NCBI GenBank assembly: GCA_022184915.1 | Contig: JAGTJU010000003.1 | Location: forward strand, 1 to 64,000 | Direction: 5' to 3' | Length of the DNA: 64,000 bases | DNA from: Myxococcales bacterium | GTDB lineage: Bacteria; Myxococcota_A; Polyangia; Fen-1088 | Part shown: positions 1-7,455 of the stretch, in pieces | How the letters are laid out: each line of letters begins with the position of its first letter | Numbering within the stretch: the stretch's first letter is position 1 | Program-made: the position numbers and the translations under genes | The notes under the pieces: generated by a model | The model's input: the letters and a program-made list of their open reading frames with translations, nothing else | Told to the model about the DNA's origin: nothing | Database searches by the model: none

Positions 1-365
1 AGATCGACGAGCAGTACAAGGCCGGTTTGCTCACCCCCGACCGCGCGCTGGCGCGGCTGTGGGCCTTCATGGAAGACGAGTTCCGCCTGACGTCCGAGAG
101 CGGCGTGTTCCGCCAGACGGTGAGCGTGGAAGGGCAGGAGCAGCTGGCCGACGTGGTGCGGCTGGGCATGGTGTCCATGTACTTCAAGACCGGTGACGGC
201 ACGTACGGCTACGTGACCCGCCAGGGCGATGACTGGAAGTACCAGCGTCTCGAGGGCGCCAAGGCCGCCGAACAGGTGGAGGGCCTCTTCGAAAGCTTCA
301 AGAAACAGATTCGCGTGGGCTACTTCGAGGTGCCGCTCGCGCTTTCGCAAGGAGCCAAACAATGA
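1..365 (+). CDS. DUF3450 family periplasmic protein, 3' part only
   Basis: The frame is open from base 3 and the protein clearly begins outside the window; about 120 C-terminal residues are visible. The gene ends in a TGA that overlaps the next ATG (ATGA), so translation is probably coupled. The charged, helical sequence fits the C-terminal part of DUF3450, a family of exported coiled-coil proteins that stands first in TonB2-type clusters, just before an ExbB-like protein with a periplasmic extension. That is the next gene here. No catalytic residues are evident. The assignment rests on both sequence character and the canonical gene order; an accessory role in TonB energy transduction is inferred from context. 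Confidence 0.75.
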   Translation, partial: IDEQYKAGLLTPDRALARLWAFMEDEFRLTSESGVFRQTVSVEGQEQLADVVRLGMVSMYFKTGDGTYGYVTRQGDDWKYQRLEGAKAAEQVEGLFESFKKQIRVGYFEVPLALSQGAKQ

Positions 366-1873
366 ATTTCCCCCGGCGTTTGTCCGTTTTGCTCGGCGTG
401 TCGGCCTTCGCGTTCTCGATGAGCGCGGCGGCACAGCAAGCCCCCGCACCCCAAAAAGCTCCCGCCGCGCAAGCGGCGCCGGCGCCCGCCCCGGCTGCGA
501 AGCCCAAGGCGAGCGGCTCGCTCGAGGAGGCCTACAAGCGCGAGTTCGCGTTTCTCGAAGCTGAAAAGACCAGCCTCCAGCAGCGGCTGGGTAAGCTCGA
601 GCAAGATGCGGCCGCCAAGGTCCGCGCGGCCAAGCAGGAGATCGAGCGGCTGCAGAACCAGAGCCTGTCGCTCTCGGTCCAGGCCGACCAGCTCGGTCAG
701 CGCCTCGCCGATGCCGAACGCAAGGTGGACGTGATCGACGAAGGTTCGAGCATCGTCGACGCCACGCTGAACCAGGCCTCGAGCCGCCTCGAGAAGGGCG
801 GCATCAAGCTGCCCGAGGTGGAGGAGACCCAAGATAAAGCCAAAGCCGAAGCCGCACGCATCTCGCAGGTGGACTTCGCCTTCGCCAAGGCCACCGATCT
901 CCTGGGCGAGCAGGCTGAGGTGCGCACCGTCAAGGGCGCCTTCTTCGGCCCCGATGGCACCAAGCTCGAAGGCGACGTGGTCATGCTGGGCCGCATCGCC
1001 AGCTACGGCGTGTCTGCGCAGGGCGCAGGTCCCCTGGCGCCCGCGGGCGAAGGACGCCTCAAGATCTGGTCCGTACCCAACGGGGCGGAAGCCGCCCGTG
1101 CCTTGCTGAGCGGCAGCCCGCCGAATCCCCTGCCTGTTTTCCTCTACGATTCGCTTGAAAACAGCGTGGAGCCGAAGAAGGGCAAAACGCTCCTCCAGAC
1201 TGCGCAGGCCGGTGGCGTCATCGCCTGGGTGCTGCTGGGACTTGGCGTGGCGGTCATCCTGCTCGCAATCGTTCGCGCCATCATCCTGGCCCGCTCGGCT
1301 ACCAACACCGAGCACCTCGTCGAACGCCTGGCGCCGCTCGTCGCGCAGGGTGAAATTCAAGAGTCGCTCGAGATCGCCCGCAAGGCCCGCAATGCCCCCG
1401 GACGGGTTCTCAAGGTCACGCTCGAGAACATCAAGCGCCCCCGTGAGCAGCTGGATGACGCGATTTCGGAAGCCGTCATTCGCGAAGAGGCCACGCTTGA
1501 CCGCTTCGGCGCCATCATTCTCGTCTGTGCCGCCGTGGGCCCCCTGCTGGGTCTGCTCGGCACGGTGACCGGCATGATCGCGACCTTCGACATCATCACT
1601 GAGTTCGGCACGGGCAACCCGAAGCTGCTCTCGGGCGGCATCTCGGAGGCGCTCATCACCACCGAGTTTGGTCTCATCGTGGCCATTCCCGCCTTGGTGC
1701 TCGGCAATCTGCTCAACGGTTGGGCCGAGCGCATCAAGAACGACATGGAGAAGGGCGCTCTGCGGATCGGGAACGTGGCCAACGGCGTTCAGGTTCGCGA
1801 CATCCGTCTGTCGGCCATCCGCCCCAAGGCCGGCCAACCCTCTGCCCGCCCTGAAGCGGCGCCCGTATCGTGA
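362..1873 (+). CDS. MotA/TolQ/ExbB-family channel with periplasmic coiled-coil extension (TtpC-like)
   Basis: A 503-residue inner-membrane protein. Residues 1-25 are a signal peptide ending in SAAAQ, followed by an Ala/Pro linker and a coiled coil (about 52-125) and a periplasmic domain to about 280. The C-terminal third is the ExbB/TolQ fold with membrane helices near 286-308, 383-406 and 432-452; GPLLGLLGTVTGMI around 393-406 is the family signature. This architecture matches TtpC of Vibrio TonB2 systems, which works with ExbB2, ExbD2 and TonB2. It starts four bases inside the DUF3450 gene and ends in TGA overlapping the GTG of exbB (GTGA). It should help couple the proton gradient to outer-membrane transport. 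Confidence 0.88.
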   Translation: MNFPRRLSVLLGVSAFAFSMSAAAQQAPAPQKAPAAQAAPAPAPAAKPKASGSLEEAYKREFAFLEAEKTSLQQRLGKLEQDAAAKVRAAKQEIERLQNQSLSLSVQADQLGQRLADAERKVDVIDEGSSIVDATLNQASSRLEKGGIKLPEVEETQDKAKAEAARISQVDFAFAKATDLLGEQAEVRTVKGAFFGPDGTKLEGDVVMLGRIASYGVSAQGAGPLAPAGEGRLKIWSVPNGAEAARALLSGSPPNPLPVFLYDSLENSVEPKKGKTLLQTAQAGGVIAWVLLGLGVAVILLAIVRAIILARSATNTEHLVERLAPLVAQGEIQESLEIARKARNAPGRVLKVTLENIKRPREQLDDAISEAVIREEATLDRFGAIILVCAAVGPLLGLLGTVTGMIATFDIITEFGTGNPKLLSGGISEALITTEFGLIVAIPALVLGNLLNGWAERIKNDMEKGALRIGNVANGVQVRDIRLSAIRPKAGQPSARPEAAPVS

Positions 1874-2514
1874 GCCCCAACGAGTACATCGAGCTTCTGC
1901 TCGACTACCTGGAACGGGGTGGCATCGAGGTCATGGGACCTCTTGCCGTGGCCACCCTCATGCTCTGGTACACGCTCGGCATGCGGGTCTACACGCTCCG
2001 GCGCGGCAGTCATCGTGACGCGCGCCAGCTCATCGATGCCTATCTGACCGATCGGCGAGGACCTCCGCGCGGAGTTGTCGATCGAGCCGCAGCGATCGGC
2101 GTGGCCATCGTGAGAAAGAGCCGAACCGACCTTCGACGCCTTCTCGACGACGGCTTCGCCGAACTCGAGCACGAGATGGATCAGGGACGCGTGCTCGTAC
2201 GGTCCATCGTTGGGGCCGCCCCGCTCGCAGGGCTTCTGGGAACGGTCACGGGTATGATTGAAACCTTCAACTCACTCGGCGACATGAGCTTGTTCTCCCA
2301 ATCGGGCGGTATCGCTGGCGGTATCGCGCAGGCCCTATTCACCACCCAGATGGGGCTCTCCGTGGCGGTCCCAGGGGTGATCGCAGGCAAGCTCCTCGAG
2401 CGCCGACAAGTGGCCCTGTCAGACGAGCTGGCGAAAATCAAAGACATCCTCTGTCATCGCTACGCTCCCGACCCGGACGCGACTCCCGACCCTAACGAAA
2501 AGCCCACCGCCTGA
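1870..2514 (+). CDS. exbB: ExbB-like proton channel subunit
   Basis: A 214-residue protein with three membrane segments (about 18-38, 112-132 and 150-172), the usual ExbB size and topology. The signature APLAGLLGTVTGMIETF lies in the second segment. It starts with GTG, overlapping the stop of the TtpC-like gene, and is followed 23 bases later by exbD. With ExbD and TonB it forms the inner-membrane motor that energises TonB-dependent receptors. The start is set by the overlap and by the short cytoplasmic N terminus normal for this family. Confidence 0.9.
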   Translation: MSPNEYIELLLDYLERGGIEVMGPLAVATLMLWYTLGMRVYTLRRGSHRDARQLIDAYLTDRRGPPRGVVDRAAAIGVAIVRKSRTDLRRLLDDGFAELEHEMDQGRVLVRSIVGAAPLAGLLGTVTGMIETFNSLGDMSLFSQSGGIAGGIAQALFTTQMGLSVAVPGVIAGKLLERRQVALSDELAKIKDILCHRYAPDPDATPDPNEKPTA

Positions 2515-2537
2515 ACCGAGACCCATAGGACTTCATC

Positions 2538-2942
2538 ATGCGACGCCGTCACAAACCAAGCGCCTCCGCCGACATCGATTTAGCGCCTCTCATCGACATG
2601 GTGTTCATCCTCCTCATTTTCTTCATGGTCTCGACGACCTTCGTGAAGGACATGAAGATCGACATCCAACGTCCTGGCGCCGCGACAGCGACCACCGCTT
2701 CGACGAAGTCCCTTCGCGTGCAGATCGACAATCAAGGCGACGTGTTCATTGATGGCAGGCCGGTTCGGGTGTGGATGGTACAGAGCCGGGTGCGCGAGTT
2801 CATGGAAACGGGTGGGTCTCAGTCCGTGTTGGTCGTCGTGGATCGCCGCGTGCCCTCGGAGCGCTTGGTGGAAGTGGTGGATCAATGCCGTTTGGCAGGT
2901 GCCACGGACGTGGGTGTAGCCACTGAGAAAGAAGCAGGCTGA
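2538..2942 (+). CDS. exbD: ExbD-like energy transducer (ExbD/TolR family)
   Basis: A 134-residue protein with one N-terminal membrane helix (about 15-38) carrying the conserved aspartate in the motif DLAPLIDMVFILLIFF, essential for proton translocation in ExbD/TolR. A periplasmic domain follows. Length and layout are typical. An AGGAC ribosome-binding site precedes the ATG. It lies between exbB and tonB in one transcription unit. Confidence 0.92.
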   Translation: MRRRHKPSASADIDLAPLIDMVFILLIFFMVSTTFVKDMKIDIQRPGAATATTASTKSLRVQIDNQGDVFIDGRPVRVWMVQSRVREFMETGGSQSVLVVVDRRVPSERLVEVVDQCRLAGATDVGVATEKEAG

Positions 2943-2973
2943 CCGCAGCGGCCACGGCTAACGGAGAACGGAC

Positions 2974-3609
2974 ATGAGCATCAAGCGGCATCTTTTCGCG
3001 GGCGGCACGATGGTTGTCGGCAGCGGCCTGGTGTTCGGGGGCGTTCTAGCGATGAACCTGTACTCCGAGCCCCCCAAGCGGGATAGCTCCGAGCAGGTCA
3101 CGGCCTTTTCGGTCGACAAGAAGCCGCCGCCTCCAAAGTCGCGGGAGCCCAAGCCTAGCCAACAAAGGCGCCAGGCTCGGTCGGCCTCCCACGCAGCGGC
3201 CCCGGTTCCGAACATCGGCACACAGATCGCCGGCGTCAGCTTTGGCTTGCCGACGTTCGAGGCCGACCTTTCCACGATCGCGAGCGAGTCGATGTTGGGA
3301 AGCGCCACCAAAGACATGGTGATGACCGAGGACTCGGTGGATTCTCCGGCACAGCCCGTGGCACGGGTACCTCCGGAGTATCCCTCGAAGGCTCGTCAGA
3401 AGGGCATCGAGGGCTACGTGACCTTGAACGTGCTGGTAAGCGCCGAGGGTTCGATCCAGCAGATGCGCATCCTGAACGCCGATCCCGCCGGGATCTTCGA
3501 GGATTCGGCCAAGGCGGCGCTGGCCCGCTGGGAGTTCCGTCCCGGGCAGTACCAGGCAAGCCCCGTTTCGATGTGGGTCAAGCAGACCATTCGCTACAAG
3601 TTGCAATAA
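2974..3609 (+). CDS. tonB: TonB-family energy transducer
   Basis: A 211-residue protein with one N-terminal membrane anchor (about 9-27), a short Pro/Lys-rich periplasmic linker (KKPPPPKSREPKPS) and a C-terminal TonB domain (about 125-211) with the typical PPEYPSKARQKGIEGYVTL start. The short linker fits TonB2-type proteins that rely on a TtpC partner. A GGAG site precedes the ATG. Its likely client in the window is the receptor at 7.5-11 kb. Confidence 0.92.
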   Translation: MSIKRHLFAGGTMVVGSGLVFGGVLAMNLYSEPPKRDSSEQVTAFSVDKKPPPPKSREPKPSQQRRQARSASHAAAPVPNIGTQIAGVSFGLPTFEADLSTIASESMLGSATKDMVMTEDSVDSPAQPVARVPPEYPSKARQKGIEGYVTLNVLVSAEGSIQQMRILNADPAGIFEDSAKAALARWEFRPGQYQASPVSMWVKQTIRYKLQ

Positions 3610-3612
3610 GCC

Positions 3613-4806
3613 ATGAAGATTCGTCGCCTCGTTCATCTGTTGCTCCTGGGCTCGACGGTTGCCGGGGGCACGTTCATGGTGGGCTCTGCCGACCTGGCCT
3701 TCGCCAAGAAAAAGAAGAAGGCCACGGAAGAAGAACAGGTCGACCACATCGCGCTGGCAGCGCGCATGCTCAAGGACGATCACTACGATCGGGCCGAGGC
3801 TTTGCTAAAGCAGGTGGACCTGAAGCAGGAAGGCGTGGATCTGCCGCGCTTTCACTTGCTCATGGGTCTCGTGAAGCTGAAGCAGGACGATCTGGCGGCC
3901 GCGCGGGATTCGTTCCTGAGCTCCGTGAAGGCGGGGCAGACGGAGAAGGTGGTTCACCTCTTCCTGGCGCAGGCCTATTTCGGCCTCAAGGACTACAAGA
4001 ACGCGCTGTCTTCGCTCGACAAGGCAGGCACGGAGCTCACGAACAAGCCCGAGGTGTTTGCCATGCGGGCGAACGCCCACTGGCAGCTGCAAGAGCCTGC
4101 CAAGACGCTGGCAGCCCTGGACAAGGGGCTGGGGGTGTTCCCCAATGAGGAGAAGCTGTCTCGGATGAAGGTGTTCTACCTCATCGAGATGGGTCTCTTT
4201 CAGATGGCGGTGGACGAGGGGCTGGCGTACCTGGCGCGCCCTGGCGCGGGGGCAGATGACTTCGTGGCGGTGGGCGAGGCTCTCAAGCGGGGGCGGGAGT
4301 ACGAAAAGGCCCGGTTGATCCTGGAACAGGCCCGGCTGCGTTTCCCGGAAGAGGCTTTGCTGACGGCTCAGCTGGCCCACGCGTACATGGAAGCCGAGCG
4401 CCCCGTGAGCGCGGCGATCCTGTTCGAGCAGGCGTCTCGCCTGGATGAGAAGTACCGGGCGGATGCCGCCGAGATGTACCGCAAGGCGGGCCGGCTCGAG
4501 TTGGCAGCGTGGCTCAACGGCGGTGTGGCCGACCAAGAGGTCAAGATCAAGCAGCGTCTGGGCATCCTGCTGAACCAGGAAGATTTCGACGCGATCACGG
4601 CCATGGAGCCGCGTCTTTCGCGCCTGGGCCTGCTGCAAGACGAGAACGTTCGCTACGCCCTGGCCTACGCCTACTATAGCTCGGGCGATTTCCCGAACGC
4701 CGAGCGCCAGCTCAAGCTGCTCCGCGACCCTCAGCTCTTCGAGAAGGCGACGCAGCTTCGCAAGGCGATGGCGTCCTGCAACGAAGCCGGCTGGGAGTGT
4801 TTCTGA
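3613..4806 (+). CDS. Exported TPR protein of the TonB cluster
   Basis: A 397-residue protein with a signal peptide (about 1-30, ending before a KKKKK stretch) and about eight TPR-like helical hairpins over the rest. It starts 3 bases after the tonB stop, so it is the last gene of the operon. TonB2-type clusters in Vibrio and Shewanella relatives end with a TPR gene in this position. No enzyme motif is visible; a scaffolding role in the periplasm is inferred from the repeats and the context. The C terminus is short and Cys-containing (NEAGWECF). Confidence 0.85.
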   Translation: MKIRRLVHLLLLGSTVAGGTFMVGSADLAFAKKKKKATEEEQVDHIALAARMLKDDHYDRAEALLKQVDLKQEGVDLPRFHLLMGLVKLKQDDLAAARDSFLSSVKAGQTEKVVHLFLAQAYFGLKDYKNALSSLDKAGTELTNKPEVFAMRANAHWQLQEPAKTLAALDKGLGVFPNEEKLSRMKVFYLIEMGLFQMAVDEGLAYLARPGAGADDFVAVGEALKRGREYEKARLILEQARLRFPEEALLTAQLAHAYMEAERPVSAAILFEQASRLDEKYRADAAEMYRKAGRLELAAWLNGGVADQEVKIKQRLGILLNQEDFDAITAMEPRLSRLGLLQDENVRYALAYAYYSSGDFPNAERQLKLLRDPQLFEKATQLRKAMASCNEAGWECF

Positions 4807-4889
4807 GCAGGAGACGCTGGCGTCGTCTGACTGCGGGCACGCACCCGCGCTCGCCCCGGTAGAGAGTATCAGCGGCCGGGGAAGCTTGT

Positions 4890-5414
4890 GGCCCGGGTCC
4901 TTCGATCGCCTGCGGGCGGCCTGCATGTTCCGAGCGCGCTTGCCAACGCGTTCTATCAGGTCGCTCGCCCCTTGGCGTTCGCTTTCGTTCGGCACCGGGA
5001 GCGATTCCTTGATGCCGGGGTCTCTCGGCGCTTCAGCAGCTCGCTTCCGAGACTCATCGGCCCTTCGCCACGTCCCCATGGTTACTACGGGCCTTTGCCG
5101 ACTTTTCGCTCTCGCATTCGCCCTCGGTCTTCGAGGTATGACGCGAGATCTCTCCAAGAAAGAACGCTGTCCTTCACCGCGCGACCGCCGGATTTACGCC
5201 ACCTGAGCCTTGGTCATCGAAGCTTCGCGGTCATCGGCCCGCTCGCCCCGCTCGGCGTCGCCTGCCATCCGGTTCTTGTGCATCGGCCCGCGGTTTCGCT
5301 CCCCGCTTCCTTCCCACGGTCGGTCGCCCTTCCGCAGTTGCGGTTCGCTTCGATCGGGATGACCTCCTTTCGGTCGGACTTTCACCAACAAGACAGCGCC
5401 CATGCTGGGCGCAC
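4890..5414 (-). mobile_element. Truncated class IIC group II intron (5' portion, domains I-III)
   Basis: Read on the minus strand, the element begins at 5414 with GUGCGCCCAGCAUGGGC, the 5' consensus of bacterial group II introns. Further blocks match my memory of the Oceanobacillus class IIC intron in order: GGUGAAAGUCCGAC (5386-5373), a GGAAGCG block (about 5310), CAGCGUUCUU followed by a GGAGAGAUCU block (about 5170-5141), and a GUCGGCAAAGGCCCGUAGUA block (about 5103-5082). The 5' end sits one base after the T-tract of an intrinsic terminator, the preferred target of class IIC introns. Only a degraded start of the maturase region follows (to about 4890). No reverse transcriptase, domain V or 3' end is present, so it is an inactive fragment. 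The left boundary is uncertain. Confidence 0.8.
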
Positions 5415-5415
5415 C

Positions 5416-5449
5416 AAAAAAAAGGCCGCCCGCTGTGAAGCGGACGGCC
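5416..5449 (-). terminator. Intrinsic terminator of the beta-helix lipoprotein gene
   Basis: On the minus strand an 11-bp GC-rich stem with one mismatch (5449-5439 with 5434-5424) and a four-base loop is followed by eight T residues (5423-5416). It lies 22 bases after the stop codon of the lipoprotein gene. The group II intron fragment begins directly behind the T-tract. Confidence 0.88.
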
Positions 5450-5471
5450 CAGGTTACGTTCGCACTGTCGA

Positions 5472-7319
5472 CTACTCGATTGCGAAGGCTTTGGCCATGG
5501 CGCAGTCGAGGATCGTGTTCCGCATCACCAGGTTCGCGCCAGGATTGGTCCCTGGAGCCGGAACGTGGTTGTAGGTGTCAGACTTCCCGTCGTCGTCGAT
5601 GTTCACGCAGTGAGTCGATGCTCCCTGCACGAGCGTGTTCCAGACCTGGACCTTCGTTCCCCGTCGGAAGAGGAAACCGCCACCGCGCTTCTCGCTCTCC
5701 GAAACGAACGCTGGATCCGTCGGACCGATAGCGGTGAAGTTGGCAAGGAGTGGAAAGGAGACGGGCACCTCGGCGGGCGAGGAGTTGTCGTTATCGGCCT
5801 CGATGGCGCGGTCAGCGGCGTCGTTCGCAGAGCGAATGAAGACGAACTGCGCGGCGCCGCGGAAGCCGTGGCCCCAGTCGAAAGCATCGTCAGCGTTGTC
5901 TGTAACGGCGACGTGAGCGACAGAGACCGTGGAGCCAAAGAACTCGATTCCGTCGTCGGAATTCAGGTGCGTCTGCACGTAGTTCACACGGGTACCCGAG
6001 CCCACGGCGTAGAGCGTAATTCCATTGATCTCCTTATCAAGCTCGACCGCTGAACCGCCGTTACGAGAAACCACGTACTGAATCACCCCGCTGTCGTCGG
6101 CGTCGTTATCTCCGCCGCCGAACACGTTCGGAAGGCCTTCGAGCGGTGCGTTGCAGGCAACGAAGTTCCCACGGCAACGGTTGTCGCGGGCCTTACCGAT
6201 AACGACGAGACCACCCCAACGCTGGCGGATGCCCATCGGGTCAGTTGCCGGGTTACCATCGAACCGAGCTGTTAGCTGGGCGTCTGAGGTCATGACGATG
6301 GGGTTCTCTTTGGTCCCGTTCGCCATGATCTTCGAGCCACGGGTGATGACCAAAGATGTATTTGGCTCGCCATAGATAAGGGTTCCAGGCTCGATGACAA
6401 GCGTAACGGCCACATCGTTCGCGGCGTTAACATCGTCGCCGGTTCCCACCAAGACGGGCGACCCAGAGGGCAGCTTGTAGACGTTGTCGTTCGTCAGAGT
6501 TACGGTCCCCGCCGTTCCGAACTGCCCAGGAAGAACGCAGATATCATAGTCGCCAGCGGCGGCAGCGCCCGCGAACAATCCCGCTTCGTCAGCACTCAAC
6601 GCGCCGAACTCCGCCGAGAACTTGCTTGCTGCGGGGTCGTTGGCCACGAGCAGGAATGTGCCAGGCGGACACGTGCCATTCGCAACCGGTGCCGTCGCGG
6701 CAGCGAGAGTGCCCTGGCCAGCCGGAAAGTCCCAAACGGCCTTGTTGCCATTGATGCCAACGGTCCATCCGTCGGTCCAGCGGCTTGCCACATTGGACGG
6801 GTCAAACGCACCCACGTAGTTGGTGGGAACGATGTAGTTCGGGAGAGGCACGTTCGTATCCCAGAGTGCCGGTGGTGTGAACTGGAAATGAGCTACGGGC
6901 CCGAGGTAGGGGGTTGTCGCGGAACATACGCCGTTCGTCGACGTAAGCCCCAAGGGGCGCAGCTGGTTATTCAGGGCAGGCATTGCCGCAGCGCCCGCAA
7001 ACCAGTCTGCGGTGGACCAGGGGGCCACCGTCTTGGCCGGAAAACCAGCTACGTTCGGAACGGCAGGCGCCGCCTCGGCAGCCGCTGGGCAAGCCATTGC
7101 CACGGGGCCGGTATCGCCCCCGCCGGCATCGACAGCGCTTCCGTCCGGTCCACCGTCGACGATGCCGCCGTCGGAACCACCCGCGGAACCGTCCATCATG
7201 ACGGAGCCGTCGGCAGGGTTCGGCGTGGTGGTGTCGTCGTCGTCACAGCCCGCGGTCAACATAACGCCGCAAGTCAATCCAGTGGCCAGTAGCCTTCCGA
7301 TACTTCGATTTAAGCTCAT
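5472..7319 (-). CDS. Outer-membrane lipoprotein with predicted parallel beta-helix domain
   Basis: A 615-residue lipoprotein. The signal peptide ends in a lipobox (MLTAGC, Cys at about 25), followed by a Gly/Asp-rich linker (about 26-72) and a large secreted domain. Its middle part has the pattern of short right-handed beta-helix rungs, such as VIEPGTLIYGEPNTSLVI and RGSKIMANGTKENPIVM. Similar proteins are often encoded beside TonB-dependent receptors, as here; their substrate is not known to me. A GAGGAG site precedes the ATG. The gene has its own Pho-box-like array 87 bp upstream and a strong terminator, so it is probably a separate transcription unit induced together with the receptor. Confidence 0.8.
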   Translation of the reverse strand: MSLNRSIGRLLATGLTCGVMLTAGCDDDDTTTPNPADGSVMMDGSAGGSDGGIVDGGPDGSAVDAGGGDTGPVAMACPAAAEAAPAVPNVAGFPAKTVAPWSTADWFAGAAAMPALNNQLRPLGLTSTNGVCSATTPYLGPVAHFQFTPPALWDTNVPLPNYIVPTNYVGAFDPSNVASRWTDGWTVGINGNKAVWDFPAGQGTLAAATAPVANGTCPPGTFLLVANDPAASKFSAEFGALSADEAGLFAGAAAAGDYDICVLPGQFGTAGTVTLTNDNVYKLPSGSPVLVGTGDDVNAANDVAVTLVIEPGTLIYGEPNTSLVITRGSKIMANGTKENPIVMTSDAQLTARFDGNPATDPMGIRQRWGGLVVIGKARDNRCRGNFVACNAPLEGLPNVFGGGDNDADDSGVIQYVVSRNGGSAVELDKEINGITLYAVGSGTRVNYVQTHLNSDDGIEFFGSTVSVAHVAVTDNADDAFDWGHGFRGAAQFVFIRSANDAADRAIEADNDNSSPAEVPVSFPLLANFTAIGPTDPAFVSESEKRGGGFLFRRGTKVQVWNTLVQGASTHCVNIDDDGKSDTYNHVPAPGTNPGANLVMRNTILDCAMAKAFAIE

Positions 7320-7405
7320 AAAGCTTGCTCCTCATCCATTCGAGTTGTTCGTTCAGACCGGTTGTTTTAACCGGGTCCCTTCATAACGAGACCTCATTTC
7401 ATCGA

Positions 7406-7434
7406 GGTGTCATGACTGCGACAGGTCGGTGACA
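7406..7434 (-). promoter_or_regulatory. Pho-box-like triple repeat upstream of the beta-helix lipoprotein
   Basis: On the minus strand three direct 7-mers, TGTCACC (7434-7428), TGTCGCA (7423-7417) and TGACACC (7412-7406), are spaced exactly 11 bp start to start. That is the period and orientation of PhoB boxes. The array ends 87 bp before the start codon; TTATGA at 7386-7381 is a possible -10. Three equivalent arrays occur at 11053, 15922 and 19441. Confidence 0.6.
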
Positions 7435-7455
7435 TCCAGGGGAGTCAACATGCAC

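Noticed and set aside
4888-5574. A 228-codon plus-strand frame in the gap between the TPR gene and the beta-helix lipoprotein.
   Set aside because: It is antisense to the group II intron fragment and runs through the terminator into the lipoprotein gene; no ribosome-binding site or domain.
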